Shown here: positions 7,597-16,463 of the stretch, one piece after another
Numbering within the stretch: position 1 is the stretch's first letter
Layout: each line of letters opens with the position of its first letter
Source of the DNA: Bdellovibrionales bacterium
Lineage (GTDB): Bacteria; Bdellovibrionota; Bdellovibrionia; Bdellovibrionales; UBA1609
Direction: 5' to 3'
Length of the DNA: 64,000 bases
Assembly: GCA_016714165.1 (NCBI GenBank)
Contig: JADJNU010000002.1
Span: forward strand, 124,001-188,000
The notes under the pieces: generated by a model
Told to the model about the DNA's origin: nothing
The model's input: only the letters and a program-made list of their open reading frames with translations
Database searches by the model: none
Position numbers and translations under genes: made by a program

Positions 7597-9426
7597 CTAT
7601 TCGACAGACTCACCCTGTTTGTCAGTGGCCTTCTTTAGGGTATCCCCAAAAAGATCACCAAAACTCGTCTTCGAAGTTGCCGTCGCCTTTTTGACGTAGT
7701 CTTCGACGTCAGCCTTCTGTTCTCGAAGCTTAACTAACTTGGCTGAGAGTCCAATTTTTCGAGCATCTTTATCTATTGAAATGATCTCGGCCTTGATGAC
7801 GTCGCCTACATTGACAACTTCATCTGGCTTTTCAACACGCTTGGTGCTCAATTCACTGATATGGATCAACCCCTCAATATCTGACTCAAGTTCAACAAAG
7901 ACTCCAAAATCCGCCAACTTCACAACCTTCACGTCCCGCTGAGAGCCAATTGGGTATTTGCTTTCAATGTTTGACCAAGGATCCGCTTCCAACTGCTTGA
8001 TACCCAGACTAAAACGCTCATTTTCGATATCAACGCCCAATACCACAGCGCGAACCTTATCACCCTTTTTGTAAACCTCAGAAGGATGATTGATGCGACG
8101 TGTCCACGAGAAGTCAGATATATGAACCAAACCGTCAATGCCTTCTTCAATTCCGACAAAGACCCCAAAATCAGTGACAGATTTAACTTCGCCCTCAATG
8201 ATCGTTCCAGGTCCGTAGCTCTCTTTTAGCTCAACCCAAGGATTCACTTCTAATTGCTTCATGCCGAGGCTGATGCGCCGATTTTCACGATCTACCTCGA
8301 GAACTTGAACATTGACTTCATCTCCGACCTTTACCAGCTGTGAGGGGTGCTTAACTCTCTTGGTCCAGCTCATCTCACTCACATGAATAAGGCCCTCGAT
8401 TCCTTCTTCGAGCTCAATAAACGCACCGTAATCAGCCAAACTCACAACTTTTCCGGAAAGCTTCTGACCTACTGGAAATCGCTTTGCAACTTCTTCCCAA
8501 GGATCGGCCTTCAGTTGTTTCATTCCCAGGCTCACTCGCTCTTTTTCATTATCAAACTTGAGCACAATCACTTCAATTTCATCACCGACGTTCAATAGCT
8601 CGGATGGATGTTTAACTCGTCCCCAGCTCATATCCGTAATATGTAGGAGTCCATCCATTCCACCGAGATCAATGAAAGCACCGTAGTCAGTGATGTTCTT
8701 CACCATACCTCGGACCACTGATCCCTCTTTCATGGCATCAAGAGTCTGAGTACGTAGACTTTCTCTTTCCTCTTCAAGAAGTGCTCGACGAGACAGTACA
8801 ATATTGCCCCGACGCTTATTGAACTTAATGACTTTAAATTTATAAGTTTTACCGATGTACACATCCATGTTGCGAACAGGACGCAAATCAATTTGGCTTC
8901 CCGGCAAGAAGGCCTTCACACCAATGTCAACGCTCAAACCACCTTTGACTTTAGCGATAACAGTTCCTTCAATGACCTCTTCATTTTCGGCAGCTCGCGA
9001 AATATCATTCCAAGCCCTGAGCATGTCCGCTTTGTCCTTTGACAACACGACCATTCCGTTTTCATTTTCAATTCGGTCAATAAAAACTTCGACCTCTTCA
9101 CCAGGCTTCACGTTCCGCTCGCCTTCAACCATCCGAAATTCAGAAATCGGAATCATGCCTTCACTCTTGTAGTTAATATCGACCAAAACATAGTCTTCCT
9201 GTACTTCAACCACTCGCCCGTGAACCACATCACCAACTTTAAAATCCCTCTCCCCGAGAGACTTCTCAAAAAGCTCCTCGAAATTCTCTACGTTCCTTAT
9301 TGCTGATTCGAACGCACTGGGATTTGCTGGAACCTCAGAATCCCCAGCATCAAGTGCCGCCAAAACATTGTCTCGCAATATTTGCGCCTTTGATTTGTTG
9401 GCTTTTTTATTTGCTACCATTTCCAA
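7597..9426 (-). CDS. rpsA: 30S ribosomal protein S1
   Basis: The product has about 609 residues and six S1 RNA-binding domains in series, from about residue 62 to 565, with the typical repeated LGMKQL and HISEMSW/HISDFSW-like stretches. S1 binds the 5' regions of mRNA on the small ribosomal subunit and is required for initiation on many messages. The length and domain number match full-length proteobacterial S1. Translation could start at TTG 9426 (six bases after AGGAGG) or ATG 9420 (twelve bases after it); both give the same protein apart from two residues. A sigma-70 type promoter at 9512-9539 and a terminator at 7496-7537 make this a mono-cistronic unit, with cmk upstream. Confidence 0.97.
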   Translation of the reverse strand: MEMVANKKANKSKAQILRDNVLAALDAGDSEVPANPSAFESAIRNVENFEELFEKSLGERDFKVGDVVHGRVVEVQEDYVLVDINYKSEGMIPISEFRMVEGERNVKPGEEVEVFIDRIENENGMVVLSKDKADMLRAWNDISRAAENEEVIEGTVIAKVKGGLSVDIGVKAFLPGSQIDLRPVRNMDVYIGKTYKFKVIKFNKRRGNIVLSRRALLEEERESLRTQTLDAMKEGSVVRGMVKNITDYGAFIDLGGMDGLLHITDMSWGRVKHPSELLNVGDEIEVIVLKFDNEKERVSLGMKQLKADPWEEVAKRFPVGQKLSGKVVSLADYGAFIELEEGIEGLIHVSEMSWTKRVKHPSQLVKVGDEVNVQVLEVDRENRRISLGMKQLEVNPWVELKESYGPGTIIEGEVKSVTDFGVFVGIEEGIDGLVHISDFSWTRRINHPSEVYKKGDKVRAVVLGVDIENERFSLGIKQLEADPWSNIESKYPIGSQRDVKVVKLADFGVFVELESDIEGLIHISELSTKRVEKPDEVVNVGDVIKAEIISIDKDARKIGLSAKLVKLREQKADVEDYVKKATATSKTSFGDLFGDTLKKATDKQGESVE

Positions 9427-9511
9427 AAATTACCTCCTGCGGGAAAAGGATCTTTTCGTCCTTACCCTTCTAAAATTTCTCAAGGCCGTGGCTATTTGAG
9501 ATAAGCCTCTC

Positions 9512-9539
9512 GTTATAAGATCTATCTAATCAATGTCAA
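9512..9539 (-). promoter_or_regulatory. Sigma-70-type promoter for rpsA
   Basis: On the minus strand there is a perfect TTGACA (9534-9539), a 16-base spacer and TATAAC (9512-9517). This predicts a start near 9505 and a leader of about 80 bases before the rpsA start. It is the clearest promoter-like sequence seen in the window. S1 genes are often autoregulated through their leader; I see no specific structure that proves it here. Confidence 0.75.
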
Positions 9540-9702
9540 AGGGATTTTTACACTTTGCCCCCTGAGAGTTTGCCATTGCAGCAGTCACCATGTCTACCCC
9601 CAGCAATCATCTCCCTTGTGTTTGTTACAGCTCACAACTTTAAAATGAATTGACAAGAGCCTGCATGACTCAGCCAGATTGATCATTGTCGAGTATTCTC
9701 AG

Positions 9703-10395
9703 CTAGTTGACGCCTTTCAATCCGAGATCCTTCCGAATCAAATTTTCGACCATTTCCACCACTTCTTCCAAGGTGAGATCGCCGGTATCTATGCGATGGG
9801 CGGAAGGCGGGATCTGAAGAGGTGCCACCTGGCGGTGACTGTCTTGCTTATCCCGAAGGGCTTGGGATGCTGCGGTAACTTCCACCTTCAATCCCTCCTC
9901 CTGGGCTCTTCTCGCCGCCCGAAGGGCGCTGGACGCCTCCAGATAAATTTTTATAGGCGCATCGGGAAAAACGACTGTACCGCAGTCACGGCCCTCTGCC
10001 ACCAGACCCTTCACACCCAAACAACAATCGCGTTGGGCCTTTAGTAGGCTCGACCTCACAGAGGGAAACTGACTGATCAGGCTGGCCGTTTCACCAACCT
10101 CCTCACGGTAGATCTCTTCGGTCACGTCATCTCCATTAACAAATACTTGGGTCCTCTCAGGACTGAGGCGAACCTCCCAAGCCGCCTGACGAATGAGCTC
10201 CGCTATTTTTGTTTCATCACTGACGTCGATTTGATGGCTCTTCACCAAAAATGCAAGACCACGATAGAATGCCCCGGTTGAAACCCATCTCCATCCCAAT
10301 CGACGAGCCACTTCTCTGCTCACCGAAGTTTTTCCGCTGGCAGCAGGTCCATCGATCGTCACAACGAACCCCGCTTTGAGTTTGTCTTTAGGCAT
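9703..10395 (-). CDS. cmk: Cytidylate kinase
   Basis: The 230-residue protein has the P-loop GPAASGKT at residues 16-23 and the CMP-kinase signatures VAEGRDCGTVVFPDA and the basic ALRDKQDSHR region. Cytidylate kinase phosphorylates CMP and dCMP with ATP in pyrimidine nucleotide salvage. The length is the normal 220-230 residues. A GGAG ribosome site precedes the ATG at 10395. The cmk-rpsA order is a common bacterial arrangement, here with about 275 bp and a separate rpsA promoter in between. Confidence 0.96.
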   Translation of the reverse strand: MPKDKLKAGFVVTIDGPAASGKTSVSREVARRLGWRWVSTGAFYRGLAFLVKSHQIDVSDETKIAELIRQAAWEVRLSPERTQVFVNGDDVTEEIYREEVGETASLISQFPSVRSSLLKAQRDCCLGVKGLVAEGRDCGTVVFPDAPIKIYLEASSALRAARRAQEEGLKVEVTAASQALRDKQDSHRQVAPLQIPPSAHRIDTGDLTLEEVVEMVENLIRKDLGLKGVN

Positions 10396-10426
10396 ATCTT
10401 ATCTCCATTTCTAAGATCTTTAATGG

Positions 10427-10576
10427 TCATAAATACTCATCAAGCTCGAAACTCCAAATGGGAAATCCCACCTGAAGCAAGTTCTCAATACAATTTTGCT
10501 CCGCGTCGTCTGAGGCGAGGCCAAGATTTTCATTTGTATCCTTTTTTTGATTTTGAGCATGAACTGTGATTAACAA
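10427..10576 (-). CDS. Possible small protein (49 aa) upstream of cmk
   Basis: An open frame on the minus strand from TTG 10576 to TGA 10427 has coding-like composition: acidic, with a tidy amphipathic end (IENLLQVGFPIWSFELDEYL). No family is recognised and the ribosome site is weak. It could also be the remnant of a longer gene. It ends 31 bp before cmk and is divergent from the hydantoinase-like gene, whose start lies 21 bp away, so any promoter for either gene must overlap it. Confidence 0.3.
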   Translation of the reverse strand: MLITVHAQNQKKDTNENLGLASDDAEQNCIENLLQVGFPIWSFELDEYL

Positions 10577-10596
10577 TTCCAGTCAAAGGATTCAAG

Positions 10597-11997
10597 ATGT
10601 CGTGGACAATCGGTCTTTATATTGGAGAGTCGTTTGCGGAGATATCCGCAAAACAGGATGATCAAGCGGGAATTCCGTTCTGGCGTTGGTATCAGCCTCA
10701 AATCCCCCTCGCGAAGGGAATTCAACGCTTTGTTCAAGAACACAGGATCACAGAGATCAAAGAAGTTCGGATTGCCACGCGATTGGCTCGTCAAATTATC
10801 GCTCGGCGATTGGGTCAGAATCCGGCCTTTTTAGTTACCGAAGGATTTGAAAATTGGCCCACGATGAATCTTCCAGTTATAAATGACCACTTTTCAATAC
10901 GTCCAAACCGCACCAGACCTCCTCTCTCAAGCCATTTGATTTTTGGGCTCACGGGCCGAATTAACGCCCAGGGAGAAGAAGAAAAGCCTCTCGATCCAGA
11001 AGAGCTTGAATTTCTTGTCGCAAAACTGAAACTGAACAAAGTCAGTCACGCCGTCCTCGGACTTCTTCACGCAACGATGAACCCTTCTCACGAGAAGCAG
11101 GTTGAAGAATTTCTCAAGGAACACGGTCTGAGAGTTTACCCCTCTTACAATTTGCCCCTTTCCCAAGCAGAAAAGCCACGTTGGTGGCATTCGATCTTAA
11201 ATGCCTATCTGGAGCCTGCCTTCAAGGTCCTTATGGAACAAATTGTCTCTGGATTTGGGACCACCTTAAAGAACGAAAGTCTACTTCAATTGATTCTGGG
11301 GGATTCCGCTCCGGCACATAAAAACTGGGATTCTCCACTTGGCTCCTTGTTTGGCTCTGCCTTCCTCCTCAATGAGGCCAGAAGAGATCCATCAGAAGCG
11401 GTCCTCTATATGGGCCTGGAGGAGTTTTTTCTTTTGCCCGGCCACTGTGAAAACCAACTTGATTGGATGAGCGATTTTGGCCGCGTTTCTTTGCAACACG
11501 TTGAAACTCGAGAGCTTCTTTTGCAGCCAAGCACAGTCATCACCAAAAGTATTTTTGGTTGCCCCACCTTTTCCCGTGAGGTAGCCGGTTTTGAGCCGGG
11601 CCCAATGTGTTTTGGCAAAGGGGTTAATCCACTTTTTCTCGATCTTCTCTTTGCCAATGACAGACTGGGAGACATTGAAGTGCTTCACCATCACCTCAAT
11701 CCAAAAATGGGCCAAAGAGTGAAAGAAACTTTCGGAGCCTACAGCCGAGAAGCTCTCGCAGGGTCAAACTACGGAGAATCTGACATTCTAAACTGGATGG
11801 AAGAGACCGCTTTGAATTTGTTTGCCTCCGAAATTCGATCCCACAGCCGAAGCAAGAAGATTCGAACGACAGGTCCTATGTCGTCAGTTATGGTTCCCCT
11901 TCTTGAACCTCTCCTCAGCGAATGCCAGCTTTCTCCACTCTTTGACTTCAACCAACCTCTCTGTGAACAGCTCCTCAACCTGAAGGAAAGTCAATGA
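10597..11997 (+). CDS. Reduced hydantoinase A / oxoprolinase-like subunit
   Basis: A 466-residue protein whose N-terminal half follows the Hydant_A_N pattern (REHRITEIKEVRIATRLA in place of the usual gtTvatNA region, and the VLGLLHATMNPSHEKQVEEFL helix, matching vcLlhSy.np.hE..v). Family members are usually about 650-700 residues, so this one is short. The actin-fold nucleotide motifs are degenerate: the usual SGPAxG is GSLFGSAF and the usual DMGGTSTD is YMGLEEFF. ATP use is therefore doubtful. The downstream gene encodes the matching B-type subunit and overlaps by four bases (ATGA). Together they probably form an A/B complex acting on a cyclic amide or lactam, or a derived non-enzymatic pair. 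Confidence 0.65.
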   Translation: MSWTIGLYIGESFAEISAKQDDQAGIPFWRWYQPQIPLAKGIQRFVQEHRITEIKEVRIATRLARQIIARRLGQNPAFLVTEGFENWPTMNLPVINDHFSIRPNRTRPPLSSHLIFGLTGRINAQGEEEKPLDPEELEFLVAKLKLNKVSHAVLGLLHATMNPSHEKQVEEFLKEHGLRVYPSYNLPLSQAEKPRWWHSILNAYLEPAFKVLMEQIVSGFGTTLKNESLLQLILGDSAPAHKNWDSPLGSLFGSAFLLNEARRDPSEAVLYMGLEEFFLLPGHCENQLDWMSDFGRVSLQHVETRELLLQPSTVITKSIFGCPTFSREVAGFEPGPMCFGKGVNPLFLDLLFANDRLGDIEVLHHHLNPKMGQRVKETFGAYSREALAGSNYGESDILNWMEETALNLFASEIRSHSRSKKIRTTGPMSSVMVPLLEPLLSECQLSPLFDFNQPLCEQLLNLKESQ

Positions 11998-13475
11998 TGG
12001 GTCGTTCTAAACAAATGCAGGATTCCTTCTATTTCGCCCAGCTCAACTGCTTTTTTGAACGTTGGTTTGAACCTTACCAAGCTGCAGCCCTGATGACAGC
12101 AGACCATTTGCCGATTTATATTAAATATCAAAATCTACCAGACATTGGAACACTTCCAGTGGTTACGGAAACCGTTGGAAAATACTTAAAAGTCAGCGCA
12201 GGAGATATTGTCCTTACGAATGACCCTTACTGTGGTGGTTCTACGCTAACCGCGATGACACTGATGATGGGCGTCCATCTTGAGCCAAGAAAGTTGGGTG
12301 GATCTGCAGAATTCCTGTTTTGCGTCCGGTTTAACCTGAAGCCACGCTTGCAAATGACAGATACGGTTGAAGATGAAGGCGTTAGAATTCCGCCCACGCC
12401 TATTCGTCACAATGGACAACTCAATGAAGGTCTTTTACGCGTGATCTCTGATCACCCCCAATGCCCAAGAGATTTTCTCAATGGCGTGCACCGAATGATT
12501 GAGGCAATGGACAATTCGGTAAAGCAAATGAAACAGGATACCGCTAGTGCTTATTTGGATTGGTCAAAGCCTCGATTAAGGCAATATTTCAAAGAATCCA
12601 GTCGACTCTTTTCGGTTCTTCTAGGACGAATTGCATTTGGAGAAACCTCCCAAGAAATGACTTTGGATTCAGGAGAAAAACTTCGTCTCAATCTCGATGT
12701 AACTGAAGGGAAAATAAAATTCGATTTTTCTGGGAGTGGTCCTTCGGCTCACCTTCACCTGACTGATGGCGCCACTCTGGGCGCATGCGTGGGAGCGATT
12801 CTTTCTGTGATCGAATCTAACATTCCTCTGAATGCTGGAATATTCGATCGCTTTGAGGTCAGAGCTCCTCAAGGGACTTTAGTGAACGCGAAATATCCGG
12901 CTCCTGTTTACCAAGGAATGACTGACGGGGCTGGTCTGTTGGCGAATTTCATTTTACAAGTTCTGAGTGGAATCGATCCGTCTATCCGGCTCGCTCGCTC
13001 CGGCCCCTCACTGTGTTCATTCGAACTAGAATTTGGCAATGGACTTTTTTTCTTTGATACTTTGGAACCTGGCATGGCTGCCAGTAGCTCCGGTCGAGGA
13101 CATGACTCCATCAATCCATGGCAGAAAAGCCATTTGGAACCTTCCATTGAAGAAATCGAAAGACGTTACCCTCTCTTGGTCAAATCCTGCACCATCAGAC
13201 AAAAGTCGGGGGGCAGTGGCAATTTTGAGGGTGGCAATGGCGCGACTAAAGCAATTCTGATAAAGTCATCTGCAACGCTTCGCTGGATGATCACTCAGGC
13301 CTCACAAAAACCCGAAGGTGGGGAGGGTGGAAAGTCGGCGAGTTCGGCGGAACTCTATCTTCAGAAGGCAAATTCTAAGGAAAGAGAAAAAATGCCTGCG
13401 CGAGGGGAATTCACAATGAAAGCCGGAGATATTGTGATCATGCACTCTTCTGGTGGCGGAGGCTTTGGCGAGTAG
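11994..13475 (+). CDS. Hydantoinase B / oxoprolinase-like subunit
   Basis: The 493-residue product carries clear HyuB signatures: TNDPYCGGSTL near residue 77, a central FDFSGSGPSA region, and the glycine-rich end with SGGSGNFEGGNGA and SSGGGGFG. HyuB subunits form the second half of ATP-dependent hydantoinase, oxoprolinase and acetone-carboxylase-like complexes in the cytoplasm. It is a little shorter than the usual 520-580 residues. It is translationally coupled to the degenerate A-type gene upstream. The true substrate cannot be told from the sequence. Confidence 0.88.
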   Translation: MMGRSKQMQDSFYFAQLNCFFERWFEPYQAAALMTADHLPIYIKYQNLPDIGTLPVVTETVGKYLKVSAGDIVLTNDPYCGGSTLTAMTLMMGVHLEPRKLGGSAEFLFCVRFNLKPRLQMTDTVEDEGVRIPPTPIRHNGQLNEGLLRVISDHPQCPRDFLNGVHRMIEAMDNSVKQMKQDTASAYLDWSKPRLRQYFKESSRLFSVLLGRIAFGETSQEMTLDSGEKLRLNLDVTEGKIKFDFSGSGPSAHLHLTDGATLGACVGAILSVIESNIPLNAGIFDRFEVRAPQGTLVNAKYPAPVYQGMTDGAGLLANFILQVLSGIDPSIRLARSGPSLCSFELEFGNGLFFFDTLEPGMAASSSGRGHDSINPWQKSHLEPSIEEIERRYPLLVKSCTIRQKSGGSGNFEGGNGATKAILIKSSATLRWMITQASQKPEGGEGGKSASSAELYLQKANSKEREKMPARGEFTMKAGDIVIMHSSGGGGFGE

Positions 13476-13526
13476 GACCATCTAATTATAGTCAATGATC
13501 TTCCGGGCACCAAGGAGAGGCGGCTT

Positions 13527-13910
13527 GTGAAAACAGACGAATTAATCAAAGTTCTATTCATCAGAAATTTGGCAAATGGATTGAAGATTGAATCCAAGCA
13601 GCCTTCTGGGTTTCCCGTTGTCGGTTTTGAGTCCAGTCAGCTCCTTGTTTCAATCCCTCCTGAACTTGCCCAGGTTGGGTCACGGCTGCACGTCGAATTG
13701 GAGTTGCAAAGAGATTTTATTAAGATCGCAATTCCCGTGAGGGGGGTAGTGACGGCCCTCAGAAGTGATTCTGCGCAGCCGAGCGAATTCTTTGCGGAAC
13801 TTAAGATATCTCAGAAAGACGACAAGCTTTGGGATGAAATGGAGAGGACACTTCTTAAGGTACAGCAGGAGTTGACGGCTCTTTTTGAACGCATGAGGGG
13901 TGGATCATGA
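13527..13910 (+). CDS. Small PilZ-like or beta-rich protein of unknown function (127 aa)
   Basis: Translation starts at GTG 13527, behind AAGGAGAGG. The middle (residues 30-95) is beta-rich and reads like a PilZ-type barrel (LHVELELQRDFIKIAIPVRGVV), but the RxxxR and DxSxxG c-di-GMP motifs are not evident, so the assignment is only a suggestion. The C-terminus is a helix. The gene overlaps the start of the following receiver-TPR gene by four bases (ATGA), which ties it to a signalling function. Confidence 0.6.
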   Translation: MKTDELIKVLFIRNLANGLKIESKQPSGFPVVGFESSQLLVSIPPELAQVGSRLHVELELQRDFIKIAIPVRGVVTALRSDSAQPSEFFAELKISQKDDKLWDEMERTLLKVQQELTALFERMRGGS

Positions 13911-15046
13911 ATTTATCAGCTGACGCAATAACCTTAGAAAGAACGGCTCGCCAATATCTCAAGGCTAAGAAAATACTGATCATCGACCATTCGGCTGCCT
14001 CTCGTGAGGGGCTCAAAAGTCTTTTTTTGGATCTCGGGGTCGAAGAAAATCAAATGATAAGTTCGGTCAAATTTTCAGAAGCTTTGGAAACGATGAAGCA
14101 GCACAAACCATCGATCATTATTTCTGAGTTCTATGTGGGGGAGCAATCAGCGCTTGAACTGAGTACAGAAATGAACAGCTACCTAGAAAATCGTCTTGAA
14201 AAGCTCTTCATGATCGTCACAACCAACGCATCAGAGACCGCCGTCGCAGAAGCCGCCGAAGGAGACGTTGATGCTTATATATTGAAGCCCTTTTCAAAAA
14301 ATCACCTGCGAGAGCATCTTCTTAAGATCATTTATCCCAAATTAAATCCCTCAGAATATGTTCGCCTCATTGACCAGGGGAAAAAGCACTTAGAACTAAA
14401 GGAGTGGGATGAAGCTGAAAAGTGTTTCAAGAAGGCGGAACCTATTTGCGAGAGTCGTTCTTCTCTCTATTACTATTTAGGAAAGACAAATGAAGGCAGA
14501 GGAAAACTAGATGAGGCCTTCACTTGCTATGAAGAATGCCTAAAAGAAAGCCCTTTGAATTTTCGCTGCCTTAATTCAAAATTGGAAATCCTCGAAAAAC
14601 AGGAAAAATATCCCGAAGCATATGGAGTGGCTCAAGTAATTAACGCCGCTTTTCCTATGAGCCCTCATCGCCTCGGAAATGTAATTCAATTGGCCGTCTT
14701 TACTCATAACTTTGCAGAAGTACAGAAGCTTTTTGACAAGTTCAAAAAACTTGAAAAGCCAACGGTCTCTCTCAAAAAAATGGTCTCCGCCGCTCTTTAT
14801 GTCTGCGGAAAGTTTCTTGTTCAAAAGAATATGGAGGAAAGTGCACTTCGTGCCTTCCGAGATGCAATTATCACTGGAAATAGCGATCCCCTCATGATCG
14901 AAAAATCCGTGACCTTTCTTCTTGAAGCCGGCCAGAAAAACACGGCTGACATTTTATTCAAGCTCTATCCTCCTGAAAGACGTCACGAATCCCACTTCCA
15001 GAAATTGGAAAAGACCTTGTTGGCTCCTTTAAGAAAAGGCTCATAG
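13907..15046 (+). CDS. Receiver-like domain with Glu at the phospho-site, fused to TPR repeats
   Basis: Residues 20-140 form a CheY-like receiver and residues 150-370 are TPR helices (KEWDEAEKCFKKAEP, GKLDEAFTCYEECLK). The expected phospho-acceptor Asp is Glu74 (IIISEFYV), the acidic pair is Asp27-His28 (IIDHS) and Lys127 (LKPF) and Thr105/106 are kept. A Glu at this position often mimics the phosphorylated state, so the domain may be constitutively on or act as a docking module. There is no DNA-binding output. It is coupled to the 127-residue protein upstream, and the TPR part probably binds a partner protein. Confidence 0.85.
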   Translation: MNLSADAITLERTARQYLKAKKILIIDHSAASREGLKSLFLDLGVEENQMISSVKFSEALETMKQHKPSIIISEFYVGEQSALELSTEMNSYLENRLEKLFMIVTTNASETAVAEAAEGDVDAYILKPFSKNHLREHLLKIIYPKLNPSEYVRLIDQGKKHLELKEWDEAEKCFKKAEPICESRSSLYYYLGKTNEGRGKLDEAFTCYEECLKESPLNFRCLNSKLEILEKQEKYPEAYGVAQVINAAFPMSPHRLGNVIQLAVFTHNFAEVQKLFDKFKKLEKPTVSLKKMVSAALYVCGKFLVQKNMEESALRAFRDAIITGNSDPLMIEKSVTFLLEAGQKNTADILFKLYPPERRHESHFQKLEKTLLAPLRKGS

Positions 15047-15201
15047 CGTTTGATGTTTTTTGAAATTCCATTTTGGTGTTTACTCGTCAGAGCTTTAACT
15101 CCGAGAATTGGTGTTTTCACTTTCAAGCGGTGAAACAGCCAGGCCCATATTTTGCACAATATTTCATTTACTCAACCTAAAAAGAATCACAGAGGGGTAC
15201 G

Positions 15202-16266
15202 ATGTTTAAGATTCAAACAAAAAGAATTAGTCACTTCGACTGTCAAAAATATATACATGCGCTATTGGCTTCCGCCTTGTTCTTTGGTTGTGACTCCCAA
15301 AGTTTTAAACCTTCCAAAGAACCTGATCGCTCTGAGCAACAGAATTCGCCCCAAGTCGTTAACCCAAGTGATCCAGGTCTCTCAGACACGACAATAGATG
15401 GAGTGAACCACAAAAAACTGGTTATTGAATTCAATGGGATTTCCAGAACGACTTATATTTATGTTCCAAGCAATCTGACGATTGATTTGCAAACAAGTTT
15501 GGTTTTAGTTTTGCATGGAGGAGGTGGTTCCGGATCGCGAATGCCAACTAAAACGAGATTTTCTCAAATCGCAGAAAGAGAAAAATTTATCGTTGCATAC
15601 CCCACTGGAACAAAGGCTACAACCGGGCTGGAGGCAGAAGGAGACAACACCTGGAATGATACTCTCTTCGAAGGCTCAGGCACTCAAAGGCCTGACGACG
15701 TTGCCTACCTGAGCGCCTTAGCTGCAAAGCTAAAACTCCTCTATCATCCCGTAGTGGAGCAGATATTTCTGTGCGGACACTCAAATGGTGGCATGATGAC
15801 TTATGCAGTGGGAGCTGCAAATCCTTCGGGCTTTTTAACTGCCCTGGGCGTCGTGTCGGGAACAGTTTGAGGGCAGAAAAATTCGTCTTCGCCCCTTCAG
15901 ACGGTTGACATACCTTTGGGCCCTTTGCCCCTGATTATCATTCACGGTAAACAAGATGGAAGTGTCCCCTACGACGGCGGCCATGGGCCAGACACCTCGG
16001 GACAAAGGATCTATTTGTCTGTGAGCAAGAGTCTTGAGTTTTGGCTGAAGACCAATGATCTCGTGGGTGTAACACCTATAAAGTCAGAGACAGCCGATCT
16101 CCTCACGGAAGTCTACACCTCTGAAGAAAAAAAGCCTATCAAAGTACTTTCTGTCCTACAAGGACAACATGGATGGCCGCAACTTTCTGATGGACTACCC
16201 ATCGAGGCCGCCGAGGAAATTTGGACCTTCTTTAAGTCTCAACTTAAAAAAAGCCCTGTCCAGTGA
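15202..16266 (+). pseudogene. PHB-depolymerase/feruloyl-esterase-like lipoprotein with in-frame TGA at 15868
   Basis: The frame starts at ATG 15202 after GAGGGG and encodes a lipoprotein signal (ASALFFGC) followed by an alpha/beta-hydrolase of the LpqC/PHB-depolymerase type. The first part contains LHGGGGSG (oxyanion region) and the nucleophile Ser194 in GHSNGGM. A TGA at 15868-15870 stops translation after 222 residues. The same frame continues without a stop to 16266 and encodes the rest of the family, including the Asp of GKQDGSVPYDGG and the catalytic His of QGQHGWP. A single base change (for example GGA to TGA) explains it. The truncated product would lack two catalytic residues. TGA is used as a normal stop elsewhere in the window, so recoding is unlikely. 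Confidence 0.8.
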
Positions 16267-16463
16267 ATCGACCGCAGTGAACTGATTCTGCATCTCTGTG
16301 TTTTTACCTTTCTTCGCAACTAAAAAGTAATAGATTGCCATAATTTTATCTCATCAAGGCCATTTGACCTCTCAGCATAATTATTTATTCAAAATTTGCT
16401 GACCTGATCTCCGCCTGCTAGGCTTTTAGAAACTTCTGAAGTTTGAGAAAGGTGGTCAAATCC

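Noticed and set aside
15868..15870. TGA read as Gly or Trp by a changed genetic code
   Set aside because: Many other genes in the window end in TGA in the correct place, for example the hydantoinase A-like gene and the moaE-mobA overlap, so it is a stop here.
16367..16395. TTGACC followed by an AT-rich stretch as a promoter for the cytochrome-like gene
   Set aside because: The -10 part is poor, so the support is too weak to list.
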